A DNA stretch of 64,000 nt from Nonomuraea sediminis. GTDB lineage: Bacteria; Actinomycetota; Actinomycetes; Streptosporangiales; Streptosporangiaceae. This document shows, piece by piece, positions 42,095 through 52,000 of the stretch. The notes beneath the pieces are model-generated. The model ran no database searches and was not told where the DNA came from. It saw only the letters and a program-made list of their open reading frames with translations. Each line of letters begins with the position of its first letter. The first letter of the stretch is position 1. The translations under genes were made by a program, and so were the position numbers. The DNA is taken from assembly GCF_018531495.1 (NCBI RefSeq), contig NZ_JAHDTI010000014.1, positions 292,525 through 356,524 on the forward strand. Reading direction: 5' to 3'.

Positions 42095-42478
42095 TCAGAG
42101 ATGCAAGGTGTCCAAGTGCCGCAGGAAGGGCATCGCCCCGGGCCCGAAGATCACCTCTTCCGGCATGCCTTCACCCGTTGTTCGAGTGATGATGTGCCCC
42201 TCTTCCACGAGACGATCATAAGTGCATCTGCACATCCGGAAGATGGAAATTGCTGCCCCATTCCTCACTCCCCCGTTTCTGTCGACACCCCATTGTGCGG
42301 CATCGCCGAGGTTCGGATCTCCGCTACCGGAAACGCGATATGTAAACAGTTTTCCAGGCTGTGCAAGCTGCCCACGGTGTGTAGCCGCTCGCGCGGCCTC
42401 GGGGCTCAGTCCATGGGCCTCGATGTTAGCGGCATGGGCAGCTGTCGTTCCGTGAGCGAAATCAAGCTCCTCGCCGCA
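42095..42478 (-). other. Exchangeable toxin tip of the YD/HINT protein (low-GC segment)
   Basis: Codons after the HINT cleavage Asn. GC falls sharply: 31 of 60 bases at 42181-42240 against 41 of 60 at 42541-42600 inside the HINT domain. The lower-GC zone extends through the following gene to about 41125. This is the pattern of a swapped toxin-immunity cassette. Confidence 0.7.
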
Positions 42479-45400
42479 GTTGTGAACCAGCACCGGGACG
42501 GATCCGGCCGACGCGTAGAAGGTGTGGGCATCGGCGACGGTGAGGTCGTAGACGGTGGGGTGGTCCTGCTTCGCCGTGGTGCCGACGACCTGGACGGTGG
42601 CGCCGTCGGGGGTGCGGAGGTGATCGGCGTTGGTGAGGTGGTCGGCGCGGACCCAGGAGTGGTCCTCGGCGTCCCAGAAGAGGTGGTGTTCGGTGGCGAG
42701 GATGGCGCCGGTGGCGTCGCCCTTCTTGCCGTCGGTGTCGACCGTGATCTGGACGAGGCTGAGGTAGCCGACCCCCGAGAAGGCGGCCAGGACCAGCTTC
42801 GGGTCCGTCTTACCGGTCACCGGGTCGGTGGCGATGACCTTGTCACCCGGCTTGATCTTCTCGATGGACTTGTAGGTGCCGTCGGCCATCTTGACCTTGG
42901 TGCCGGCCGCGAAGCTGTTGCAGCCGGAGCGCGCTCCCGAGGAGGCCCGGGGCCTCGCCGCCGCCTTGGCGGCCGCGCCTTCGCTTGCGGCTGCCGCGTC
43001 CTCCGCGGCGCCGCCGCCGAGTTTGCCGAGTGCGGCTCTCGCCTTGCCGGCCGCCTTGCCGATGGCGCTGGTGACGGCCTTGCCCGCGGCCGTGGTGGCG
43101 ACCTTGCCGAGGGCCGCGGCGGCGAACTTGCCCAGGACTCCGCCCGCCGCGCCGGATACCGCTCCGACTGCCGCCGCGTTGAAGGCGCCCCCTAAGCTCC
43201 ACTGGTCGCGTGGTGTCGAGACCAGGTAGCCCGCGAGGTTGCCCGCGGCTCCACCGGCGGCGGCGCAGCCGATACTCCCGGCGCCGGCTGTGGCCGCCTC
43301 GCATCCGACGGTCACCACGATCGAGACGGTGACGTTGACGATGGTGGCCTTGTGCTGGTTCCAGAAATTCCTGGCCTTGCAGCCGAAGTCCCAGGTCCCG
43401 CAGTGCGGCCTGTTGATCGGTGGAGGCGGGGAGGAATTGGAGTTCCCGCCTCCACCGCTGTTACTCGGGCCGGAGGAGTTGCAGGGGTTGCTCGGGATGA
43501 TGCCGCACTGCCCGCCGTCGCGTGTCAGGCCCGTCGGGTCGGAAGAGTTCACCGGGTTGTTGCCGGCGTAGGCGTAGCCGTTCCAGCTCTGCGGGTCGGC
43601 GGCGTCGAAGACGGGGTCGACGGAGATGAACCGGCCGGTCTCGGCGTCGTACTCGCGAGCGCCGAGGTTCGTCAGCGCGGTGCTGGCGTCGATGGTGCCG
43701 CCGACGAAGCCCTTCTCCCCCGGCCAGTACACCGGTGGCGAGCCGCGTAATTGCCCGAAGGGGGTGAAGCGGCGGCGGGTGGGCGTCTGCGCGTCGTCGT
43801 CGGTGACGGAGGCGTCGGTGGTGCCGTGGTTGTCGGAGGCGAGCCAGGTCACGCCCTTGCTGGTACGGGCGGCGACGAGTTGCCCGCCGTGGCTGTAGTA
43901 ACGGGTCGCCGACTTGGCGTTGGTGGCCTTGTCGAGCCGGATCTCCATGCCCGCCACGTACAGGGTGGTGGCAGTGGGGTCGCGGCGGATCAGCCGTTCG
44001 CCGTTGGCGTCGTAGACGTACGTGCTGACGCCTGAGGGGTCGGTCGACTTGGCGAGACGGCCTTCGACGTCCCATTCCAGGGTCCGGCCGGAGCCGCGCT
44101 CGGTGGTGTCGCCGGCGGCGTCGTAGGTGTAGGAGTCGATCTGGCCGTCGCGGTCCCCGCCCTGGTAGCCGACGGAGGTCAGCGTGTGCGGCTGCGGCTT
44201 GCCGGCTCCCGCGTAGGTGTAGGTCTTGGTGACGTCGCCCGCCGCCTGGTGGTCGACCTCCTTGGTGCGGTTGCCGACCTTGTCGTAGCTGAAGGACTGC
44301 CAGTACGGCGCTGCTCCGCCGACGATGCTCGGCGAAGGTTCGGCGGCGCAGCCGTCGGTGGCCGTCCAGGCCTCCGTCAGACGTTGCAGGTAGTCCTGCC
44401 GGAAGCACTGCACGTCGGGCGTCTGCCCGGACGGCGTGTCCGCGATCTTGGTGATGTTGCCGGACGCGTCGTAGCTGTAGTTGGTGTCGGCGACGGAGAT
44501 GGGCGCGGTCTCACGCTCGTACAGGGAGCGGGTGAGCCGGTTGGTGCCCTCCTCGTAGAAGTTGGTCTCCTTGACCCGCTTGCCGCCGGTCGACAGCGTG
44601 ATGTCGAGCAGTTGGCCGAGCTTGGAGTACGTACTGGAGGTGACGTACGGGGTCAGGCCACGCGTGCTGGTGGGATTGCCGAGCTCGTCGTAGTCGTAGA
44701 GCATCGTCTCGCCGAGCAGTCCCCCGGCGGCCGGGAGCACGGCGCGGCGTACGGTGCCGTCGAGGTTGTACTCGGTGCTCGTGGTGTAGGTGCCTGCCAG
44801 GGCGCCCTCGGCGGACGGGATGACGGTCTGCGTCTCGAGGGGCCGGTAGACGTCGTCGAGGCGGGTGACCGCGCTGGTGTAGGCGTCCATGGCGCCGGTG
44901 GTGGCGTTCTTGACGTACCGGGTCGAGGCGGTCGGCTGTCCCTTGACGACGGTGCCGTCGAGCAGGGCGTCGTATCTCCACTCGGCGAGCTTGGTGCCGC
45001 TCGCCGAAGTGCCCTCGTACTCCGCGGTCTTGCGGCCGAGCACGTCGTAGGTGAGGAAGATGCTCTTGCCGCGCGCGTCGGTGGTGGTCAGCAGCCGGTC
45101 GGTCTTGTCGTCGTAGGTGAGCTTCGAGGTGCCCTTGTCGGGGTCGTCGACCTGGACGACCCGGCCGCGCAGGTCATATTTGTACGTCCACGCGTTGCCG
45201 TCGGCGTCCTTGATGGACGCGGGCTGCCCGGTGGGCGTGTAGGTGTAGGCGGTGGCGTCGTAGTCCCCGCTCGGGCCGTCACCCTTGTACTGCCTGACCT
45301 CGACCAGCTGGCCACGGGCGTTCGTGATCTTCGTTATCGGCGTGGACCCGGCGGGCGGGTCGACGCTGATGCGGTCGCCGCCGTAGGTGGTGCTCGTGCG

Positions 45401-48400
45401 CCACTGCTCGGTCCCGCGCTTGCGGAAGATCTGCGCGGTCGGCCACTCCATGCCGTTGAAGACAGTGACGTTCTGGCCTGGGACGTCGTCGTCACTGGCG
45501 GGAGTCCACAGTGTGGAGCCGGGTGACCCTTCGGCGTAGTACTCCTGGTTGTCCTTGGCGGCCAGGCCGCGCGTGTCGTAGAGCGTGTCGTTGACGACGC
45601 GGCCTCCGCCGGGGGCCGGCTGCTGGGTCTGGCGGGCGCGCAGCAGGCCGTCGTAGAGGGCGTATCCGGTGGTGTAGTTCGTCCCGTCGTTGCGGATCGT
45701 GGAGGTGGACACCGTGGTCGGCCCGTCCGCGCGGACCTGGTAGCCGAACTTCATGTTCGGTGCGGAGCCGTACGTCGTCCTGGCCCGTCCTGGAAGCCAC
45801 ACGCCGGTCAGCCGGCCGAGCGGGTCGTAGGCCAGGTCGGTGCGTTTGCCGTTGACGTCGACAGTGGCGACGGGGAGTCCCCACGCCGTCTCGACCTCGG
45901 TCTTCGTGACGTGGCCTGCCGGGTTGGTCGCCTCCGTGCCGGTGACCAGGCCGGTCGCGGGAAGGTACTTGGTCGTGGTCCTGCCGCCCGAGGCGTCGGT
46001 CACGACCTGCGGCCTGCCGTACACGTCGAAGGTGGTGGTGCCGACGGTGACGTACTTCGGCCCGCCGTCCCAGGAGCCGAGCTTCTCCGTCCTGGTGACG
46101 TCTCCCTTGGTCGGCGCGACTCCCCAGGCCTGGTTGTCGTAGGACTTGCGCACGTCGGAGGCCACGTCGTCCGGCCGGTTGGGCGTGGCCGCGCACGCCT
46201 TGGTGACCGTCTCCACCCGGGATACGTACGAGATCATCCATTTGGCGTCGTCGCGGGCGTAGGTGGTGCGCACGCACTGGTCGTCGCTCGCGGTCGACTC
46301 GTCGCCGAGGTCGTCGACCTGGGTGGGCAGGCCGTCGGCGTTGTAGTCGGTGTCGGTCGTGGTGTACCGCCATCCGCCGGACGCCAGGGCGGTGCGGGTG
46401 CGCACCTTGTCGACCTCGACGAGGTGCGCGGTGGTCGTCCCCCAGGAGCGCACCCGCTTGGCGGTCTGCCTGGTCCAGTAGCCGGTGACGGTGCCGCTCA
46501 TGGCGGGGCCGCCGGGGCCGTCGTAGTGGATCTCCTCGCGGGGCCGCCCCTGCAAGGCCTCGGAGTCGTCCAGCGCCGTGCCGTCGGAGTCGGTGACCTT
46601 CACCTGGCGGATGCCGCCGCCGGGCAGCTCGTCGCCGTCCATGCCGCGGAAGTAGGTGTACTCGGACTGCGAACGCTGCTCGGGCGCCTCGCCGTGAATG
46701 ACCCGCACCTTGCCGTAGCCGCGCCACTGCGACCAGGTCTTGTACTTCTCCTTGGTCAGACCGTCGTCGTCATCGTGGTGCCAGGCGCCGCCCCCGAGGT
46801 ACTCGTAGCTGGTCACCTCGTCGGGCGCGCCGCCGGTGCGGTCGATCGCCCTCACCTGGGTGACGACGTACTTGTGGAACCAGTCGAGCTTCGGCGTGGT
46901 CGCGCCCTCGGGCGACCAGTACTGCGGATAGCAGCGGCGGGTGTTGGTGCCGATATCCGGCTTGTCGGCCGCTACGCAGTCCTCGTCGGAGTAGGCCACC
47001 GACAGGGACCCGCCGGTCTCGTTGTCGATCGCAGAAACGCGCCACTTGGTGAGCGGCGGGCGTCCTTCGAGCGCGTCGACGCGGTTGGGTTTCTGTACGC
47101 CCGCGAACCGCACGGACGGCAGCGAAGCGGATCCGCCGACCTTGCCGGTGTGCCGGATGCCGGCCAGCCACACCGTGGCCGCCGTGCCGTCGCCGGGGTC
47201 GCGCATCTCCTGGTCGAGCGTCCAGGTGTCGACGTCCTTGTAGGTGCTGCCGGAGGTCAGGACCTGGGTGGTGACGGCGCCGAGCCGCTTGCGCGTCCAG
47301 AAGGTCGGCGCGTAGATGTCGATGCACTTCTCGCCGGCGTCGCAGTTCTGGTCGTACGGGACGTCGGGCCAGTACTTGGCGTTGTCCTTGGTGAACTTGC
47401 TCGCCGCGCAGTCGAAGCTCGACGTCGGGACGCAGCGTTCCTTGGTGTCGAAGACGACCCGGGCGGGCGCGGAGGAGGAGTAGACGGCGTCCGAGCGCTG
47501 CCCGTAGTCGATGCGGTCGAGGTAGCCGCCGCGGTCGTAGGCCGTCGGGGTGCCGTTCGGGACGCCGTCGGTCAGCGTGGTGACGTCACGCCGGTAGTGG
47601 TTGGTCTCCTTGGTGTACCAGAAGGTGCTGACCGTGCCGTGCGGGTCCACGACGTAGTCGAGGTTCCACCGCCAGGCCTGTTTGCACCAGGAGTCGGAGA
47701 AGGTGCCCTGGTGGCACGGCTCGCCGTCGTCGTTGCCGAAGACCGGCACCGTCCAGGTGGAGTTGGTCTCCGGCTTGCCGCTGCTCCAGCCGGGCAGGTG
47801 GTTCAGGCCGAAGTAGTATCGGGTGCCGTCCGGGGTGGTGACGCGCCAGTGCTCGCCGTCGTTGTCGCCGTTGGCGGCGTCCTTGAGCTTCTCGACCTTG
47901 GTGCCGTCGTCGTCCTTCGGCTGCCAGGTGCCGGTCGCGTCGTCCAGGACCAGTTCGGTGGCCTCGCCGTTCAGCGACATCGTGGCATTGCCGTAGCGCC
48001 AGCACAGGTCGTTGCGCTTGGGTTTGACGCCGTCGTCGGCGCAGTCCTTGTATCTGCGCTCGATGAAGCCCGGCCAGTAGTCGAATCCTTCGCCGACCCA
48101 GGACGCCTGGTTGTTGGTGGCGACGGTCCGGCCGTCGATGGCGCTCGAGGAGTAGGCGAACCCGATGTTGGGGGTCGGGCCGCCCGGGGTGGGCGGCAGA
48201 CGCAGCGGGTACGACCAGGAGAACGCGCCGCTCTGGTTGCTCACGCTCCAGGTCGCCGAGGGGGACAGCGAGGTCGCCGTGTATGTGCCCGCAGAACCGG
48301 ATGGTGCGGCCTCGGCGGCCAGCGTCGTGGCGCCCGCGGCGGCGAGGTCGACGTCGGCGGCCAGCCGTCCCGTCTTGACGTCGTTACGTGTGGGCAGCGG

Positions 48401-49018
48401 TGTCCGGGTTTGACATTGGGGCAGGTCCGGGGTGGTGGCCGCGCACGCGGGGAGCTGGACCAGGCGCAGCCGCGAGCCCCAGTCACCGCCGTACGCGTAC
48501 CGGAAGACCGAGTAGTCGACCTCGACCGCCAGGCGGCGTGCCGTATCGCCCGCCGTCCCCTCGGGGGTCAGCTGGAGGCCCAGCCCGGCGATTCGCGACC
48601 GGTCGGCGGTGCCGCCGTCCAGCACGCGCACCTGGACGGCGGGCGTCGGCGCGGTGGAAGCGGCGGCGTCGGCCTGGGCCGGCGAGCCGACCCACACGGG
48701 TAACTGTCCGGCACGTACCTTCGCCCGCCCGGCCGACGCCTGGTCCGCGGCGGCGGCCGTGACTGGCCGCACCTCCGCCGTGCCCGGCTGCGGCCAGGTC
48801 ACGGCGGGGGCGCCCTTGAGGTCGAACTTCGCCCCCGGGTCAGCCGGTGCGGGCCGTGCCCCGCTCTCGTGACCGGGCACTGGGTGCTGCCGCTGGGCGC
48901 TGTGCCATTTCGGATCGCCGGCCGCCTGCGCCTCCCGCACGGGTACGGCCAGCGACGCCGGCACCACGACCGCCAGCATCCCGGCGACCCGAACCCAGCC
49001 TCGCCATGAACCGAGCAC
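42095..49018 (-). CDS. Secreted YD-repeat/RHS polymorphic toxin with HINT protease domain and ART-like tip
   Basis: A 2307-residue protein. GTG at 49018 with GGAGG 6 bases upstream; the TTG at 49024 is too close. The signal peptide lies at about 1-33 (ending REAQA). An SpvB/YD-like N-terminal region includes SWSYPLRLPPTPGGPTPNIG, then RHS/YD repeats ending at TGRFISVDPVFDAADPQSW. A Gly/Ala-rich hydrophobic pretoxin stretch (about 1930-2030) follows. The HINT domain at 2033-2180 starts CNSFAAGTKVKMADGT, has TEHHLFWD and ends PVLVHN before Cys. HINT domains self-cleave, so the last 127 residues would be released. That tip starts with FAHGTTAAHAANIEAHGLS and has PEEVIFGPGAMPF, resembling the His...Glu layout of ADP-ribosyltransferase toxins. 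Second gene of an operon after the LamG gene. ART assignment is tentative. Confidence 0.88.
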   Translation of the reverse strand: MLGSWRGWVRVAGMLAVVVPASLAVPVREAQAAGDPKWHSAQRQHPVPGHESGARPAPADPGAKFDLKGAPAVTWPQPGTAEVRPVTAAAADQASAGRAKVRAGQLPVWVGSPAQADAAASTAPTPAVQVRVLDGGTADRSRIAGLGLQLTPEGTAGDTARRLAVEVDYSVFRYAYGGDWGSRLRLVQLPACAATTPDLPQCQTRTPLPTRNDVKTGRLAADVDLAAAGATTLAAEAAPSGSAGTYTATSLSPSATWSVSNQSGAFSWSYPLRLPPTPGGPTPNIGFAYSSSAIDGRTVATNNQASWVGEGFDYWPGFIERRYKDCADDGVKPKRNDLCWRYGNATMSLNGEATELVLDDATGTWQPKDDDGTKVEKLKDAANGDNDGEHWRVTTPDGTRYYFGLNHLPGWSSGKPETNSTWTVPVFGNDDGEPCHQGTFSDSWCKQAWRWNLDYVVDPHGTVSTFWYTKETNHYRRDVTTLTDGVPNGTPTAYDRGGYLDRIDYGQRSDAVYSSSAPARVVFDTKERCVPTSSFDCAASKFTKDNAKYWPDVPYDQNCDAGEKCIDIYAPTFWTRKRLGAVTTQVLTSGSTYKDVDTWTLDQEMRDPGDGTAATVWLAGIRHTGKVGGSASLPSVRFAGVQKPNRVDALEGRPPLTKWRVSAIDNETGGSLSVAYSDEDCVAADKPDIGTNTRRCYPQYWSPEGATTPKLDWFHKYVVTQVRAIDRTGGAPDEVTSYEYLGGGAWHHDDDDGLTKEKYKTWSQWRGYGKVRVIHGEAPEQRSQSEYTYFRGMDGDELPGGGIRQVKVTDSDGTALDDSEALQGRPREEIHYDGPGGPAMSGTVTGYWTRQTAKRVRSWGTTTAHLVEVDKVRTRTALASGGWRYTTTDTDYNADGLPTQVDDLGDESTASDDQCVRTTYARDDAKWMISYVSRVETVTKACAATPNRPDDVASDVRKSYDNQAWGVAPTKGDVTRTEKLGSWDGGPKYVTVGTTTFDVYGRPQVVTDASGGRTTTKYLPATGLVTGTEATNPAGHVTKTEVETAWGLPVATVDVNGKRTDLAYDPLGRLTGVWLPGRARTTYGSAPNMKFGYQVRADGPTTVSTSTIRNDGTNYTTGYALYDGLLRARQTQQPAPGGGRVVNDTLYDTRGLAAKDNQEYYAEGSPGSTLWTPASDDDVPGQNVTVFNGMEWPTAQIFRKRGTEQWRTSTTYGGDRISVDPPAGSTPITKITNARGQLVEVRQYKGDGPSGDYDATAYTYTPTGQPASIKDADGNAWTYKYDLRGRVVQVDDPDKGTSKLTYDDKTDRLLTTTDARGKSIFLTYDVLGRKTAEYEGTSASGTKLAEWRYDALLDGTVVKGQPTASTRYVKNATTGAMDAYTSAVTRLDDVYRPLETQTVIPSAEGALAGTYTTSTEYNLDGTVRRAVLPAAGGLLGETMLYDYDELGNPTSTRGLTPYVTSSTYSKLGQLLDITLSTGGKRVKETNFYEEGTNRLTRSLYERETAPISVADTNYSYDASGNITKIADTPSGQTPDVQCFRQDYLQRLTEAWTATDGCAAEPSPSIVGGAAPYWQSFSYDKVGNRTKEVDHQAAGDVTKTYTYAGAGKPQPHTLTSVGYQGGDRDGQIDSYTYDAAGDTTERGSGRTLEWDVEGRLAKSTDPSGVSTYVYDANGERLIRRDPTATTLYVAGMEIRLDKATNAKSATRYYSHGGQLVAARTSKGVTWLASDNHGTTDASVTDDDAQTPTRRRFTPFGQLRGSPPVYWPGEKGFVGGTIDASTALTNLGAREYDAETGRFISVDPVFDAADPQSWNGYAYAGNNPVNSSDPTGLTRDGGQCGIIPSNPCNSSGPSNSGGGGNSNSSPPPPINRPHCGTWDFGCKARNFWNQHKATIVNVTVSIVVTVGCEAATAGAGSIGCAAAGGAAGNLAGYLVSTPRDQWSLGGAFNAAAVGAVSGAAGGVLGKFAAAALGKVATTAAGKAVTSAIGKAAGKARAALGKLGGGAAEDAAAASEGAAAKAAARPRASSGARSGCNSFAAGTKVKMADGTYKSIEKIKPGDKVIATDPVTGKTDPKLVLAAFSGVGYLSLVQITVDTDGKKGDATGAILATEHHLFWDAEDHSWVRADHLTNADHLRTPDGATVQVVGTTAKQDHPTVYDLTVADAHTFYASAGSVPVLVHNCGEELDFAHGTTAAHAANIEAHGLSPEAARAATHRGQLAQPGKLFTYRVSGSGDPNLGDAAQWGVDRNGGVRNGAAISIFRMCRCTYDRLVEEGHIITRTTGEGMPEEVIFGPGAMPFLRHLDTLHL

Positions 49019-49063
49019 GACCAACCTCCGGATTAACGTCGATGAACGGGGACAGGGCCGTGC

Positions 49064-52000
49064 TCACCCATCCAGAGGGAGGCCCATGGCGAGGTTGACG
49101 ATCTGCCCGTCGGTGAGAGCCCCGGCGTAGGTGCGGACGTCGTCCACGTCGCCGGCGAAGTAGTCGACGTACGCGCCCTTGTACCTGGCCCGGCCGATCT
49201 GCAGCCCACCGCCCGCGTGCCAGCCGGTCCACGGCCGCACGTCGACGAGCTGGCCGTTGACGTAGAGCCGGACCACCTTGGCGACCTCGTCGTACACCCC
49301 GGCGAGGTGCGTCCAGGCGTTGAGCGCCGAGCAGTCGACCGCGGAGGCCGATTTGGTCTGCGTCATGACCTCGGAGTCGGTGTCGTTGCTGGTCGTCGAG
49401 AACGACCAGCGGTAGACCTTGGCGCCGTTCTCGGTGAACCACCGGTAGCCGAGGTAGAAGCCGCTGTTCCTGGTGCCGTCCTGGCTGACGGCGGTCAGGT
49501 TGTGGTCGGGCAGGACGCAGGTGTCGTCGCCGTTGAGGCGCACCCAGGCGGCCACGGTGTAGCTGTGGTCGGTGCGTACGGGGGGCGACGCGGTGGCCGC
49601 GTACGCCGTGGTGCCGTCGAGGCTGAGCACGCCCGTGCCGTTGACGCCGTCGCCCGACCAGCCGGCGTTCCCGGCGAGCGTCGCGGTCCTGCCGTGGCCG
49701 GAGGCGTCGGCGGCGGTGCCGCCGGTCCCCTCGTCGAAGGTCCAGTGGCCGAGCTCGGCCGGTGGCTGCTTGGCCATGGCCGCGATCTCGTTGCCGAGCG
49801 ACGGGTCGTTGACGGTGCGCGGATCGTCGGACAGGATCCGGTTCCAGGCCCTGACCTCGTCGATGTCGCCGGGGAAGTTCTCCAGGAAGTCACCGCCGTA
49901 CCTGACGCGCCCGATCTGCAGCGGGCCGGTGGCATCCCATGGCGCGCCGGTGACGGTGCCGGGGGTGGACTGCCTGGTGCCGTTCACGTAGAGCCGGAGC
50001 TGCCTGGCCGGCGCGTCGTACACCCCGACGAGGTGCGTCCAGACGTTGAGCTGCGGTTCGGTGTCCCCGATGGCCCGGAAGACCGTGGGATTGGCGCTGT
50101 CGGCGTCGTACTTGTTGAAGATCCAGCGCTTGTACGACGAGGAGTAGTAGAGCGAGAAGCCCGAGCCCAGGTTCCCGGACTGGCTCACCACGGTGGCGTT
50201 CCTGGCGTTGGAGGCGAGGCGCACCCAAGCCGAGACCGACATGCCCCGGTCGGTGTGCACCACGGGCCCGCTCGTGGCGCCGTATCCCGTGGTCCCGTCG
50301 AGGTGGAGCGCCCCGTTCACCCTGCCGCCCGTCCACTCGGTGCCCGCGTCCAGCGTCACCGGATGCTGCGTCGCGGCGGAGTCGGCGGCGGTGCTGCCGG
50401 AGGTCTCGTCCAGATGCCACTGCCCGACCGGATCGGCGCCGGCCTTGACGTAGAAGCTGTAGGCGGTGGGGGTCTTGCCGACGTTGCCCGCCTTGTCCAC
50501 CGGATACACGTACAGCGTGTTGAGCCAGTCGTGCCGGGGCGCGACCTGGACCGCCACCGAGCTCTGGCCCGGCGCGATGGTCACCTGGGTCGCCGTAGTG
50601 GCGAGGCTCGGGTCGTCGAGGGCGTATCTGAAGCTCGTCACGTCGGTCTCGCCGTCCCCGGAGGCGAGGGTGAACGTGCCCGCGGACCCGACGCCGCCCT
50701 GCCAGTCGTCCGGGGTGTTCGCGGGATAGTCGGCCGAGGTGACCTTGGGCAGCGTCGCCGGGTCCACCGTGTCGACCGTGAACTCGCACCAACCGCTCCA
50801 CGCGCTGGCGTCGGTGCCGTCGTAGGCCCGCACCTTGTAGGAGTAGGTCTGGCCGGTGACCAGGCCGGACAGCGTGATCGAGTGGTCGGTCGGCGTCGTC
50901 GCGTACGTGTAGGCGGTCTTGCCGCCGCCGGGCAGCGAGGAGGTGATGCTCTCCCACTGGGCGGTGGTGGCGTTGTAGTGGTTCATCTCGAACTCGGCCC
51001 GCACTCCGTCGTTCGCCTTGTCCGGGTCGTAGATCTTCGCCTTGAGCTTGATCGGGTTCGCGGCGTCACCGGCGTTGATGTACGGGCGGTTCGGCCCCGT
51101 CACGCATGGCGTGCCCGGGTCGGTGCCCACTCCCGAGGGCGCGGCGGGCGGCGTGTTGTAGTCGATCACGAGCTTCGGTGAGCTGCTGAAACCCTTCCAG
51201 CCCCACACACTGCGCGCCTCGTCGTCGTAGTCCCTCAGCCCGAAGGTGGTGTTCGGCCAGCCGTTCCTGGCGGCCTTCACGATCGTGCCCGTCACGTCGA
51301 ACTCGATGCCCTTGTCGGGGCAGGAGGAGCTGTAGCCCGCGTCGGAGGCGACGCTGCCCAGGTGTTCGGCCCAGGACGGCTGGTGACTCCAGTTGGTGTA
51401 CTTGGAGATCCCCCCGGTCAGCCACAGCTGCGCGACCTGCGGGTCGGAGGTGCAGCCCCAGGACTTGTTCTGCGTGATGCGGAACGTCGCCTTGAGGATG
51501 TGCTTGCCGTTGACGTTGTCGGAGTCCATGCGGAAGAAGGACCGCTTCACCCCGCTGCCGTAGTAGCCGATCTCGGGTGTGTGGCTGGAGTTCCAGTACT
51601 CCTGCGAGGGAAAGGCCTTGTCCACGTACGTCCAGGCCAGCTTGGATCCGGACCACTGCGGGTCGATGTAGACCGGGTAGGTGGTGCCGGGACCGGTGAG
51701 CACGTTCCTGTCCGGCGTGATCGCGATCCGGTCCTGGGCGACGTCCACGCCCATGACCGCCTGCCGGTTGCCTTGTTCGGGCTCGGCGGTCAGGGACGGC
51801 CGCGGCGTCGCGCCCGAGGAGTCCCACATGCGCGGCGGGGGCGAGTGGAACACCTCCGTCCCGGAGTCGGTCACCGCGCTCAGTCCGCCGGTGGCCGTCT
51901 TGCGCACCGCCAGCCCGCTGGCCCGCATACCGAAGCCGAGCTTGGCGAGCGCGGGGTTGGCCGCGGCCTCCCTGGTCTTGACCACCAGGACCTCGGAGAA

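Noticed and set aside
45911..48703. 930-codon plus-strand frame opposite the YD/HINT gene
   Set aside because: An antisense shadow; composition is Val/Gly/Arg/Asp with no recognisable domain, while the minus-strand frame has signal peptide, YD repeats and HINT.
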